Source: Druceiella hillmani
Taxonomy: Eukaryota; Arthropoda; Insecta; Lepidoptera; Hepialidae
Length of the DNA stretch: 64,000 nucleotides
Reading direction: 5' to 3'
Assembly (NCBI GenBank): GCA_039881145.1
Contig: JAYKKI010000016.1
Coordinates: 5,295,001 to 5,359,000, forward strand
Shown: piece after piece, positions 11,901 through 32,200 of the stretch
How positions within the stretch are numbered: the stretch's first letter is position 1
Layout: the number at the start of each line of letters is the position of its first letter
Translations under genes and position numbers: made by a program
Notes under the pieces: generated by a model
Database searches by the model: none
The model's input: the letters and a program-made list of their open reading frames with translations, nothing else
Told to the model about the DNA's origin: nothing

Positions 11901-13990
11901 TCCTTAGAATAAAGAATACTCCAGAAGGCGAGAGCACGTGCGACAGTGTGTCCAAAAAACTACGCATAAAATGCGTAGCTTAGAATAATGAGTACTCCAG
12001 AAGGCGAGAAACCGCGCTATAATGTGTCCAAAAAACTACGCGATATAAGACACAGCTCTGAAACGTTACGTGACAATATAGCTTAAAATGCCGTGCTATT
12101 CCCACCTACAAAAGTATCACTGGACTGCAAAAGGAACAAATGGGCGTTACTTTTCATACGTAAAAACGATTACTTAATTTTACTTTCAATTAATTATGCA
12201 ATTTTAAAATATCGAAGTAGATTATTATTAACAGAAGCGCGTCATTTTTATTGATGTTGTCATCTCTTAAAAAATTGTTTACCCAAATTAAACGATCTTA
12301 ATTGCTCGATACTGAAAAATGTAAAATGTTATTTATAAAAAAAATCGGGATTTGGAAAATGTCTGAGAATTTGGTGTAACATTTGAATTTTCATTATCAT
12401 ATTCAATTTTAGAATATTTTACGTATTGCGTATATAATCACTATATGTAGGATTACAGCAAGAAACACATTTTACATTCATTCATTTCCGCCGTGTTCTT
12501 TAATTTCTTGGAAAATGCGAACCGATATTGTTTAAAATACAAGAAATTTGATCACGACATTGAATGCTAATTAGTATAAATAATTGTTTCGTCCTATTTT
12601 GAACTTCTTTAATATGAGATGGAATATTTTCAAGCTTTTATTATAGGCTTCTTCACATATCTTTTTACTTCAAGACACTAAGATAATTGCTGTCTTTTAG
12701 TATTTAAAGTGTTAAGTGATGTATAAAATGGTTAGAGTAACAAAGTTTTTAAATAATTTTAATCTAAATACTTTGGCCACTGATTATGATCAGAATAAAC
12801 ATTTTAGAAATTTAACATGGCGGCCTTAATAATACTTCATATAAGCTAAGCCATGACCATATAAATTAATGCAAATGTGAATCGTACTGCCGCAAGCAAA
12901 TATATTTATATGTATCGATTTCCTGAAGTTGGTGGGTAAATTTATTCTGCTGTTAAAATTGTGCGCGTTGGAGGAGGGCGCTAGTAGGCGGAGTACGGTG
13001 CCCCCTACACCGATTTTTGGCTTCACCGCGACCACGAAGATATTTGTGCGTATGCGCCTTCTGGATTACTCTATATTCTAAGATGCGTAGTATCAAAACG
13101 CGGCTGTCAGTGCAATTTAAGACACAGCTCTGAAATATCGCGTGCTTTCTACGTGACAATATAGCTTAAAATACCGGCTTGTACTATTCTCATCTGCAAA
13201 AATATCAAAAGAAACAAATAAGGATTAATTTCATACGTGAATAATATAACTTAATTTAATTTTCAATTAACTATGGAATTTTAAAATATGGAAGTAGATC
13301 ATTATTAACAGAAGAGCGCCATTTTTGCTCGTGTTGTCACCTTTTAAAAAATGTTTACCCAAATTAAAACGTCGTAATTGCTTCATAGAATATTTTACCT
13401 TCTTCATTAGAATATTTTACCTTCTTCATTAGAATATTTTACCTACCTACACATGTAGTAAAATCGTAACAGAGTGAATTATGTACATTGAAAATATTTT
13501 TAAAAAATAATGATTTTGCGTACAGAATGACTTAAAAACTTTTTAAAATAAGAAGAATGTTTATCACGACACTGAACGCTAATTAAAATAAATAATTTTT
13601 CGTCCTATTTTGAATTATTTCTTTAGTACGGGACGGATTATTTTCTAATTTTTATTGCGTGCTTTTTAACCTCTCTTTTTAGTTTAAGACGTTAAGTTAA
13701 TTTTTTTCTTGCTGTACTAACAAAAAATATTCATTTGCATATGTAACAAAAAAATTTGTAGACTAATTTGTACACACACTCGTATGCATGCATGCACACA
13801 CTCGCAAACGCACAGGTGCGCGCGCACACATATACACACACTAACACACATATTTAATGATAATGTATTTTAATACTTATTTTAATTAATAAAATGGTAT
13901 AACGTGACAAAATTTTTAAATAATTTTAACCTAAATACTTTGGCTTTTGATTGTGGTCAGAATAAACATTTTACAAATTTAACATGGCGA
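11901..13990 (+). mobile_element. Outer copy (B) of an unclassified TIR family, split by an inner copy
   Basis: The 5' end (CTTAGAATAAAGAATACTCC...) lies at 11901-11978 and the rest resumes at 13083, running to about 13990 (gacacagctctgaaatatcg ... agaataaacattttac). The two parts are separated exactly by copy A, whose 8 bp target duplication ATGCGTAG is seen at both joints. Its 3' terminus was not found. Inside are a 22 bp unit repeated 2.5 times (13387-13450) and a CA-rich tract (13771-13850). Confidence 0.7.
11979..13082 (+). mobile_element. Inner copy (A) of the same TIR family, 1104 bp, 8 bp target duplication
   Basis: It begins CTTAGAATAATGAGTACTCC and ends with the inverted form ...GGATTACTCTATATTCTAAG, giving terminal inverted repeats of about 30 bases (…CCAGAAGGCG). 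It is bounded by ATGCGTAG at 11971-11978 and 13083-13090. No transposase is encoded. An 8 bp duplication fits hAT or P-type elements, but the termini are not the standard hAT start, so I leave the superfamily open. Confidence 0.8.
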
Positions 13991-14175
13991 TCAACATCGC
14001 TCAGCACTGCTAAATTAAGGAAGTACACAATTTAATTAGATTCTAGTAGTTTTGATAAATTTTATACCTTTTCTCCTAGATGTAACATAATTGTGGAGTC
14101 TACAGTACACACCGGGCCATTAATCACACGCGGAGTGCGTGACTGGTATCGTGACCGCCAAGTAGCGGTCCTGAG

Positions 14176-14270
14176 CGCTGTTAGACTCATATGGGCTTGC
14201 AAACGAGATATATTTTAAAGTTCCTGCACGCTGTTAGACTCATATTGGCTTGCAAGCGAGCTATATTAAT
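14176..14270. repeat. 53 bp direct tandem repeat, two copies
   Basis: cgctgttagactcatat then ggcttgcaa-cgag-tatatt occurs twice, 53 bases apart, with a few differences. Around it (13991-15930) no gene is seen. Confidence 0.8.
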
Positions 14271-15933
14271 TCGTAAAGGAAAATACTCCTAAGTAATTTT
14301 CTTTCAAGTCGCCGATGCAACTTAAAAGAACTATACTTCAAAGAGTCTTCTATACATCAGTGCTCTTTCTTATTTTGTAATCAGGGTATTCTCGGGAGGA
14401 GACAATTTACAGCATCGATACTGTAGCACGGTGAGGTACACAGATAAGCTGTGAAGCAGTCTCCGGAAGATCGGTTATTTCGCAATGATGTAATGAATGT
14501 GAGCTTTAGTGAGTATCTAATGATGACAGCTGGTAGTTACCTTCGATGCTTTTATACCTGGTGACTTTAAGGTACATATTGTGCTAAGTCACTTCAGTAG
14601 TTCGTAGGAGTTATACTATGATGATCATAGAAGATTTTAGGGGTATCGCATCGTTACGTAAGCGTTCGCAAGGGGTCTTGATTCACAAAGATAGGTCAAT
14701 TCCTTAAATGCGATTGCGTAGGTACAGACAGCTTGAGCTCATTCATTTTATTTCGCCGTTATTGTACGTAGCTGTAGTCCATTACGTCGTTTTAGTACTT
14801 CCTGTAATCAGGAACTAACCCGGTAGTCTTACGTTGTAGGCGTACGTTAGATCGGAGGCGCTACTCCATTCTCTGCTGTAGGTTGGCTCGAAAACGAAAA
14901 TATACGGTAGATAGTTCGTGCATCTTCATTGTTTTGCTACTCAAACGACTTCGTTCAGTAATTTTTACGTGATTCGTGAACAAACACAGAACCAAACAAA
15001 AATTCCAAAACAGTTTTTTTGATGCTTTATTGCTTTTTATATTTACCCTTAATATTTTTTTCATAAATATTTAATATGAAAAGATTGGCTAATTCTACAA
15101 TTTTATTATATCTATCAAAAATAAAGTACGTAACAACCAAATTTATACAGCCTAATACCAAACCTACCAAAGTACAAATATTGACAAGGGATTCATATTT
15201 TCAACAAGTGAGGAAAAAAGTAAGCTTACGTTGAATACATACATCATCGAACGATTTAATTTGCCTAAGATCACCAATAACGACGTCTGCCCTCTTCCAG
15301 TTTGCTTACTTAATTACCTACTGCTCTCATACTATTCTACACTTCACCACTGGCGACACCCAATTCACCAATGCATGTAGGGGTGGAAAATTTCATTGTG
15401 CTATTTAAATTACACCTAGCGCCATCTACTGATGTACATAGATACTCAATATGTAGCATTTGTATAATTATTACATGTCGAGTAGCTAGGCACTTCTTTA
15501 TTGTCGTACAAATGCAATGAATATATTAAATTTGTATGTCTAAATGAAAACTAAATATTACTTCAAGTAAACCCCTATATTGTTCAGAATCTCCATCTTC
15601 AATGAGCAGTTTTTACAAGTGTTCAAGCAAACAAGCATAATTTCCAAAAAACTATATTTTTATATTCTATTACTTACATTATGATCATTTTTTCGAAAAT
15701 ATCTTCTATGTGCAGACCGCTATTTCCATAGTTTTATTGCATGTATAGATAAACTAATTACTTTTCAGTAATACAGTATAAACCAAAAACAATTAAAAAA
15801 ATTAAATGCAACTAACATATATTTTCAAACATATTTTTATTAAAAATGTGATTAATGTTATAATGTCTAATTGTACTATTTTAAAAATTACATTATAACG
15901 AACATATGCTGATAATGTGATAAGTACCTTCAC

Positions 15934-22464
<6,531 letters not shown>

Positions 22465-22470
22465 TTTATT
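22465..22470 (-). terminator. Candidate poly(A) signal for tolloid
   Basis: The first AATAAA hexamer on the minus strand below the stop codon lies here, which would give a 3' UTR of about 550 bases. The region is so AT-rich that such hexamers occur by chance and several more lie further down, so this is only a candidate. Confidence 0.25.
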
Positions 22471-23016
22471 TGGTCTTAATTTAATAATTCTATTTAAATT
22501 TTGATACATTCTCAAAGTTTACCCATGTAACTTACACTTCAACTCACATAATCTACAAGTATGATTGATGGGTTCTCTCTACAGTCTTGTATCATAAAAT
22601 ATCTGGTGCCAGTGCGGTCTAGATATTTAATTGTTACTTCTGATTTAGCTTTTTATGTCAATATTACTCGAAACACCAAAAAAAGTCCACTTATTCACTA
22701 CTAAGGTTCAAAACTTTGATCAAATCATTTCAATTTCTTTTTTAGTTCATATTCAATGTTCACTATTAGTTCTACATTTGGACACTTATCAGCACAATGT
22801 AAATGTAAATTCTTTGATTGGAGGTACCTATGGCTAGTAACATAGTCCCAGACACTTAAACTTTTCTTCCACTAGCATAACAAATGTCCAAAAACCTTTA
22901 TCACACACTTAAAACTTAAACATTTTTACCCTTCTATCTGCTTTCTGTTTCTCCAAAGCCTTAGCAGGTCGCCTTTTCCTTTGCAAACTCTTACTTCTTC
23001 CCAAATGTCTGTAGTT

Positions 23017-23265
23017 TCATGCATACAACTTATGTCGGTAGAATCTGGATATGAGATCCTTGGGCTGAAGATGCCGTTGGATATAGGGATGTGGTCTCAA
23101 CAAACCGCCCACCATTTCGTCTTCTTCCTCGTCGTCTTCACCCGAATAATAATCGTCTGGTTCAACAGCTACATAGGATGCGGAGAAGCCTTTGAAGACA
23201 ATTGAATCATCTGTCCTGAACCGAATGAGGAGAGCCTCATTGGAAGAGACAATTTCGGGTGGAAG
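23017..23265 (-). CDS. tld: tolloid terminal exon: end of CUB5 and acidic tail
   Basis: Acceptor ttccactctag|CTT; stop TGA at 23017-23019. It encodes [20 protein letters not shown], then [18 protein letters not shown] and an acidic run (GEDDEEEDE) before a basic end ([10 protein letters not shown]). CUB5 closes at about residue 977 and the last 50 residues are a tail outside known domains. The upstream intron (23266-25112) shows no element I recognise. Confidence 0.92.
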   Translation of the reverse strand, partial: LPPEIVSSNEALLIRFRTDDSIVFKGFSASYVAVEPDDYYSGEDDEEEDEMVGGLLRPHPYIQRHLQPKDLISRFYRHKLYA

Positions 23266-26200
23266 CTAGAGTGGAAATAAGACAAGGTGATGAAATGTAA
23301 ATTAAAGTAGTTTATTTTAATAAAATGTATCTAAATGCTATATTTTCCACAATTTTTCAGTAGAAGGAAATTTAGTTGTTCTTAGGATTTGGTATTATGC
23401 TTTTCGCAATTATGAAAAAAATTGTTAGAAAAACATGTTTCAAAATTTATACCATTTGTCTATCGCCCTTCTACATTTTATTAAAAATAAAAATATTCAA
23501 AAATACAATCGCCAAGAATACTAATAACCATTGTAAACATATCATCATGTTTCATTTGTTAGTTATAAATATTTAAAATATAAACAATAGCAGATTCATA
23601 TTTCAAACTTCTCTCTTCAGTAAGTTCTCATTCGATACAGAAATATTTAAGCTTCTTGCAAAAAGCCGAGTTCCAAAAACAGTTGTTGGAAAACTTCGAT
23701 TACTACTTATATAAAATAATATTTTTTTAATAATCAAGATAATTAAAATCCTCTATTATTTTAAAGTTGAAAAAATTCCACTCAATCCTCATTTGGTTTG
23801 AAAAATGAAATGAAGAAACAATTATAGTAATTTTTGTACCATTAATCAGAGATGAACTGATCTAAATACATAACATCAGTATATTTTTAAAACTACTATA
23901 TATATATAGTTTACTAGACTATATATATAGTATAGTTTACTACCAGCTGGCTATATGGACTCAATAAACAGCCACATATCTATATTGCCAACATACCTAT
24001 ATTGTTTTGAACAGAATTTTTCTGCGACCTATGTCGTGCAAACCTTATCTTTTCATTTCTCTATATTCTTCAATTTTCACCTTTCTATTACCTGCAAGAA
24101 AGCAAGACCTACCTACGGTAGACAAGCAAACCAATGATGACTATCTGTCTATAAATAAAGCTAGTTTAACCTATATTTTTAATACCCAAAGGAAACTTCT
24201 TAAATGAAAAACTACTTTTGTTTCAATGTTGTCATCCAAAAATAAATTGTATAACTAAGGAATTTTTTATATTAGCATCAATTTAATGTTTTACAAGATT
24301 TAATGATGTACACAGTACATTTAAAAGGATATAACAAAGTCACAATCACTAAAAACTCATTTACATATAATTGTAAGTCGGTCAAGTAGTCTCAAAGTTT
24401 CAATTTCGCCGAATCAAGAATCCACTTTAGTTGTGACCTAAACTTAGAAAGATTATTCCGAGATCAAAATATAACCGATATATAAATTTTAAATTATAAC
24501 TTGTACAACTAGTCCAACAATCATTTGTTAAAATTGAAACACGACACGTTCCCATGTTTGACAGACTTTGAATTTTAAAAGACAATGAAATTCCAAACAC
24601 ATTTACGAGTAAATATGTATTCTGTTATATTATAATTAACTTGGGTTGGCAACCAAGTATAATATTTTGACTGAAAATATATCAAGGACTTTGTAATTAT
24701 AAATAAAATGGCTGACAATGTTCTTTAGCGACAAGTACGGTAAATCACGTTACAATTAAAATGGAGTCTTCGCTTGCTAATAATAGCCACCATATTTGCA
24801 TCTGTTAACTAATTGAACTGAGATTTGCATTTAGGCTGTTTACAACAGAAATATAAACAAGATTAGTATACAAATTTATAGATCATCTGCATACAGGTAA
24901 CTTTTAGAATAGAAGATTCTGATAACAGTATCAACAATGAAATATTGAAAAAGAAGTAATAAATTTGACAAAATTACTTTCTATGGAAACCAACTGCCAA
25001 ATTCCTGAATAACTATCAAATATTAACAGCCTATTTACAATAAAAACAGATATACTAATGACAAGAAAAACCATAATTTGAAAGAATATTGTAAATATCC
25101 TTCTCAACTTACAGTACTCCCACAATACGTGCCATATTTGCCACTGGACGCATCCAGTCCACTGTACACCTCCACGTAATCGTACCCACAATCACGCTCA
25201 TTCTCCAACTCGAAAGTGAGGAAGGTGAGCCGCACATTGCGCCCAGGCGATGCCTCGATTGTCCAGTCGCAGTCAGTGCGACTCGCATACGTGTCATCGC
25301 CGTAGCGTGCATGAGAGTAGAGGTGTTTCACGCGTGAGGTCGCTTGGAGGCTGCCGCCACATGCTGAAAATAGTAATATGTGTTAACCATATTTTGTTAG
25401 TAAATGGCTTCCAATAGATGGATCGAAAATTAGTAACATAAGATATTTTTACTTAATTTGACATGTATTATTCATGGGACGATCAAAATAATTGATATTT
25501 ATAGCTTCCTATATTATTCATTCTATAATTCCTATATTATTCATTATATATTATTCTTCATAAATAACTAAATTATTTCATTCATTAGCCCTATAACAAA
25601 ATCTTAATCCATCTGTATGTCTACAGTTCGTCGTCAACTACATCAACTACCATTTCCGACATTCCACAACATGATTCAGTAAGTTTATAATCCAGTATGC
25701 TGGTATACTGCAAAATTATTCAATATAAGAGAACTATTTTGAAGAATAAATGAAGTTTGCTTCCCATTGTAGTCCAGTGAAATAAGCATAATGTGTTCAA
25801 CTAAACGCTAAAAATTTTCTTTTTTTTTATAATTTGAGTCTTAAAATATAAAGTAATCTAGAAGGTGAATACACATTTGCATCAATTTATGTGGTGAATT
25901 GCTTGACTCATATGAAGTATTATTATGGCCGTTATGTTAATTTTCTAAAATGCTTATTCCGACCACAACCAATAGCCAAAGAATTTAGGTTAAAATTATT
26001 CAAAACTTTACGCCATATTTTACCATTTTATTAATTAAAATAAGTATTAAAATACACCATTATCATCATCAGTAGCTTGACAGTCCTCTGTAGACCCTGG
26101 GCTTCTCAAGCAGACTGTTCCAAGCTCTCCTTCTGAATGCCACGGTTTCCTAGTTTGTTATGTTGAGAGCATTGAAATCACTTCGTAGGCAGTCCGCTTT

Positions 26201-29200
26201 TGTTTTGTCGTTCTATCTTCCTTCATTCTAATTACATGGCCTGCCCATAAGCCAATAAGCGATAAAGTTCGGCATTAGTTCTCCTTCTCCAAAACCCATT
26301 GTCAAAGAACCCACCAAAGATGGATCTGAGAATTTTTTGTTTGAAAATTGCAAGGGTTTTTTCACCAGTTTGGGACAAGGTCCACGTTTCAGATGCATAT
26401 GTAAGTACTGATCTGATTAAGCTTTTATATAACAGTAGTTTAGTGTCTCTTTTGATATCATTGGCCTACAGTTGTTTGTCTCCTCAGTTCTGGAGCAAAT
26501 CGTCGCTGGTGTTGACTTTAGATGGTGTTGATGGTAGATGAAGAAATTCACCTTTTCAAATTTGTAATCACCAATTTTAAAATGCGTGAAGGATTCAGAG
26601 TTGATCGCAAATTGCTCGTATTTGGTTTTGGTCTGGTTTATTGAGAAGTACATTTTTTTGGTCTCTATTTCTAGTGCTAGAAAAATCTGTTAGAGGTCTT
26701 TTTGAGTTCTAGTAATAATGTCAATGTCATCCGCGTATGCAATAATTAGTACAGATTTAGAGAAGATTGCTTCTTGTTTTGATTTTTGAATCTCTAATAA
26801 TCTACTCAAGAACAATGTTGAAAAGAAGACATGGTAATGCATCGCCCTATCTAACACCGTTTGCTGTTTATTTCGACTGGTTCAGAGAGGACAGAAGCTT
26901 CCTTGAATTTTAACTCATACTTTCCTGTCAGAGTGAGGGAAATCAACTTAATCAGTTTATCAGGAATGTTGAATTCAATCAAAGCCTCGATTAGGCGTTC
27001 TCTATTGATACAGTCATAGACCGTTTTGAAATCGATAAAGAGGTGATAAGTATAAATTTGGAATTCTCTTGTTTTTTCTAAGATTTCGGAGCTGGAGGTT
27101 ATAAATTTACTCAGTTGTGGATATATCTCTTCTAAATCTGCACTGGTAACCAATGATGTTTTCAGCATAAGAATAAAGTCTATTGAAGAGTATGTTTGAA
27201 AGTAATTTGTAAATGTTACACCGAAATCTGACTTTGTAGTTGGAGCAGTAGAGGATGTCTCTTTTTTTATGTATGCTATAGACTGTACTGAGTTTTCAAT
27301 TTTGGGGAAGTGTCTTGATTAAGTAGTGGATCATTTTCTTAGCGTTTGTTCCTGAATTTTTTCAAAATTCTGACGGTATAGTGTCTGGGCCTGGGACGGA
27401 ATACTGTCTTTTTAATTAATTCCACAACCTCATCCAGCGATGGTGGTACAATGAAGTTGTGATTGTTGCTTTGAGTAGAGTGTTCAACAGTTTGTGGATG
27501 TTCCATGTTAAGAAGATACTGAAAGTGCTCACTCCATCTTTCAAAAAATTTTATCTTGTCACTGAGGATTTCTCCATTCTTATTTCTGGCGAAGGCTTCT
27601 GGCTGTATAGCATTCGGCATCAAACCAATCCTTCCTTTCTTGTCTTTTGACAATGCCTACGATATGTTCTCCTGTTTCAACATTATTAATTAAAATGAGT
27701 ATTAAAATATGTTATCATTAAATATGCATGTGTGTGTGTGTGTGTATGTGTATGCACGCATGCGCATATGGGTGTGCATTTGCGTGCGTACACACGAATG
27801 TGTCTATACAAAAAAATGTACAAAATTATTTTTGTACATTTGCAAATAATTGTTTGGTTTTCTTTATTAATACAGAAAGAAAACCATTAGCTCAGTGTCT
27901 TAAAAGTAAAGAGAGGATGAAAGGCCCGCAATAAAAATTTAAAATTAACTGTAAAAATAGGATGAAAAAATTATTTTGTACTAATTAGCCTTCAGTGTCG
28001 TGATAAAATTACTTCTTATTTTAAACAATATTTTCAAAAAATTTGAAATGGTGAAAATGAATGAATGTAACATTTGTTTCTCTTGCGCATCTCAATAATC
28101 CTACATACAATATTTATATATGCAATTAGCTGTGTCTACAACTTTGTTCACGCATAATTAGGAAAAAAAATTTTTTTTGCTCCTGAGTATACATACGCTA
28201 ATTTTGCGTGATACCTGTACAAATTAACATACAGACAAAAATTCTAAAAAAATGTTTTCAGGCTTCTATTATCATTCTAAATGTAAAATATTTTCAATAT
28301 ATAGAATATTCTATAATTTTATTATATGTGTAGGTAGGCAAAATATTCTAAAATTGAACATGACAAAGAAAATTTCAGATGTAACAGCAAATTCTCCAGC
28401 ACATCCCTCAAATCCCGATTTTTTAACTAATTAAATTTTACATTTTTTAATTTCAAGCAATTAGGACTTTTTAACTTGGGTAAACAATTTTTTAAGATAT
28501 GACAACAGAGATGAAAATGGCGCGCTTCTCTTAATAACAAAACTACTTCGATATTTAAAATTGGTTAGTTAATTGAAAATTAAATTAGGTTATAGTATTT
28601 ATGTATGAAAAATAATCCTCATTTGTTTCTTTTGCAGTCCAGTGACATTTTGGTGGGAATAGCACAAGCCGGCATTTTAAGAGATATTATAAACATAAAC
28701 TCAAACCACACGACCGTTCAGAACTGTGTCTCAAATTGCACAGATGGACACACCGGCGCACGTATTCTCGCCCTCTAGAGTACTCATTATTCTAAGATTT
28801 GAACATATAATAAATCATACATTTTAAGACATATTCAGAATATTAACTTAAATCTCCTTGCCGATTAATAATCATTAACGTTTAAAATGATTAATTAGAA
28901 AGAGTTAAAAAAGTTCAAACAATTCAAACTATTCAAATATTCTAACAGTTTGCAATTTTTAAGAGTTTTAATTTGAAAGAGTTAAAAAAATTCAAACTCA
29001 TCAAATATTCTAACAGTTTGCAATTTTTTTACAGTAAAACATAAATTTTAAACAATTGATTTTTAGTAGTAAAATTTTATTTTAGTAGTAATAAAGTTTT
29101 TTTAGTTCATTTGGAATTTATCTGTATCAAAGTGTGAAATAATGTTTAACAAATGCATTTTCTTGTTAGTAATCATCGTTTGACAATAAAATTTTAATGT

Positions 29201-32200
29201 ATAATTTGCCAATATATTATTTATTATATGCCCATTAACAAATGAAATTACTGTTGGCGTTTAGTTTTTTTTACCAACAAAACTTGTCTAATTTGGCTAT
29301 TGGATATTCTCAAAACATCCCCAATTATAAAAAAATGATCATTTATTTGTTGTGCAAATTGTCAAAAGTTGTTTTATACATGGTTTCACGATAATTGTCA
29401 CTAGTTTCTCTATATACTAAAAATAAATAGAATGTATTAAATGATACTCCATTCCATTCCAAAAGAGAATGTATGTAAACGAACCAATTTGAGAATTAAA
29501 ATATGGTTGGCACAAATATAAATTCAATCAGTCGATGACTATTCACAAAACTCGTAATTCACCTATGATATCATTAAACCATTAAACGTAATAAACTGTC
29601 AGGCTAACTAATATAAATATCAATATTACATGGATATTTCACTAAAATTAAGAGAAGAAAAATGGGCAACCCTAGCTATCAATAAAACAAAACTAAGAGG
29701 TTTAAAACATTTTGGACAAAATCTTCGATATTCCGATACGTAAGAAGTCCATGTCCATATATGCTATTTATTACATATCATTTAATTCATAATGTGTTGA
29801 AGTGAAAAATCTACAATAAATCTGTTTCATAATTTTCAACTCATATTCAACTGTCTTTCAGGGTTATGCTTAAGAAGGCGTATATGGGGTACCTATACAG
29901 CAGAAGAAAATAACTTGTAACATTTTATTTTCAAATAGTGTTACATAGTACACAGCAGTGTTTTTTTTATAGCAGTTAAGCTCTTGCTCTTTTGTTTGGT
30001 GATGATTAAAAAAAATCATCAACAACTATATATTGTTGATGATTTTTTTTAATGTTATTATGTATTTATATACAAAAAAACATTAGGAAAAACTTGAATG
30101 TCAATGTTCAGCATTATTTATAATCATTTTGGTTTTATATTATAAAACATAAATGTGTACATCAATAAAATAAAATAAACCTTATTTATACAGTATAAAT
30201 GTGTATACCAATAAAAAATTATAAAATATAATTTTTTATCGGTAATCACAAATAACAAATAAATCCATATAATATTATTAATGTAAATACAAGAAAAAGG
30301 TTTACAATACCTAAACTGTCATTTTGTTTTGTTTACAAACATTCTCTTTTAGAATGGAATATAGTATTGATATATATGAATAAAAATATATACATACAGA
30401 ATGAAGTAACTTATACAAAAAAGTGAATCATAAAACATTCATTTGAAGTTTTTCAATGAATAAAACTTTTTCATTGGATATATGTTTATGCTGTTAGCAA
30501 AACTTCATAAGATATATTTTCATTATTGGCTTGCAAGTGCACATTTATATTTTCATCATCAGTTTTCTTCGTCAATAGAAATATGTAAATTTCAATCTAA
30601 AGTCTCCATGTCTTCATATGAGTGTGTTAAAAAAAATAAATTATATTTCAGAAAAACCAATACATCAAAAATTATTTCAACCAACATATTTGATAGAGTT
30701 TCAAATATAATAAAAATTATTATAATAGGTACATCTAATAAATCAAGCAAATGTAAGTGGAATATTGGACAATGATCCAATATTCCAACCCTTTAAACAA
30801 CATTTAATAATAACACATTATACTTTCTTTTCTTTAAACACACATTTAACAATAACACATTATACGAGAACTAACTTTTGATATTTGACATAGTTTTACA
30901 TTTGCCTGTATACCAAGCAATAATTCTCCAATAGCTTTATATATACCAGAATATTTTTCACTTGTGACCAAAATTAAAGAGAATATTTCAGACCTCAAAT
31001 TGAATCAAAAACATTTGTATTCATTCTACCCTGATGGAAGAGAAAAAAGAATTTGAAGCATTTGTTTAATTTAAAAAAAAAATGTAACGTATGCTTACAC
31101 TATCGAAGCGGTCTTTCTGGGAAGTCGAGACATTAGTTCGGTTTCCTGTTTCAAGGTCAAATACCCAGCGCCGTAACTTTAAATCTATGATCGCATCTTT
31201 TTTAAAGCAATCTTCAATACTCATACACTACAATCATAATGAATGTTATTATTTTTTAATTTAAGGCATATTTAAAAAATTGGAACTCAACTTTTTTACA
31301 ATCATTGAAAGCTTGGTTACCGAATTCAGCTTTGGTTTATACATTTTAACCATTGTTTGAAGTCTACTCCATTACAGTATACCACTCAAATTTACACATT
31401 TTTCTAAGACTTTGTAAACTTATACATCCATATTTCAACACAAAATTTAAATTTTACAAATTTATTTGCAATTATTGTGGTCGAACACACACTTTTTTGC
31501 AAGCTACTCATACTTCCTAAATGCTCGGCTAACTGAATTAATTTTTGTCTGTCTGTGTGTGTTACCTGTTCAAATGAGGAGGTGAGTAACAGGGTGATTT
31601 TCATTTATCCCTGATCGTTTATCGCTAATTTAAAATAGTTGTATGAATACAAATTAATTTTCATGTATATTAACACAAATTCATTCACCCTTGGTAACAA
31701 GGGTAAAATTCGAAAAAAAATTATGTTTTGTTTTTCATTATATGATTTATTTGCAGATTCTTAGTCATTCCTTAAAATTTGATCACTCGCCAAAACGTAA
31801 CCCTGTATAAATATTTTGAAACTTTTAACTTAAGTGATTTTATATTCAGTAACTTGTCCAAAAGTCTGTAATAATCTTAATATACTTGCCAGTAGAATGC
31901 CCTGCCAAGAATCCTTTTCTTTGCACACTTGCATCACTCTTGAACACCACATACATCTGGTTGTGGTTAGCGAGGATGGGATGGGGCACCTTGCTGCCAC
32001 AGAAGCGACCCAGGGTCCTTGCATCTGCACTGTCGCCATCATATACAGAAACATGGTCATAGGCACACTCCTAGAAATATATAGATGATAATCTTGAATT
32101 ATAATGATTTATGATTTCAATCTTGATTATAATGATGATTTAAAGAATCAACGTTGCTAGGAGAACTCAAAATTTTTGCCAAAACGGGGCAGATGCATTA

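Noticed and set aside
12826..13159. Two overlapping minus-strand open frames
   Set aside because: They cross the 3' terminus of repeat copy A and its target duplication and have no motif.
22981..23205. Plus-strand open frame of 74 codons
   Set aside because: It lies antisense to the terminal tolloid exon, whose frame, stop and acceptor are well supported.
25104..25331. Alternative minus-strand frames over the CUB5 exon
   Set aside because: Only one frame gives the CUB cysteines and joins its neighbours in phase.
30482..30775. Plus-strand open frame of 97 codons
   Set aside because: It lies in a tolloid intron, has AT-driven composition (Ile, Lys, Phe, Tyr) and no motif.
31080..31200. Possible tRNA-derived SINE in an intron
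   Set aside because: A more GC-rich patch is present, but I could not find convincing A and B box promoter motifs.
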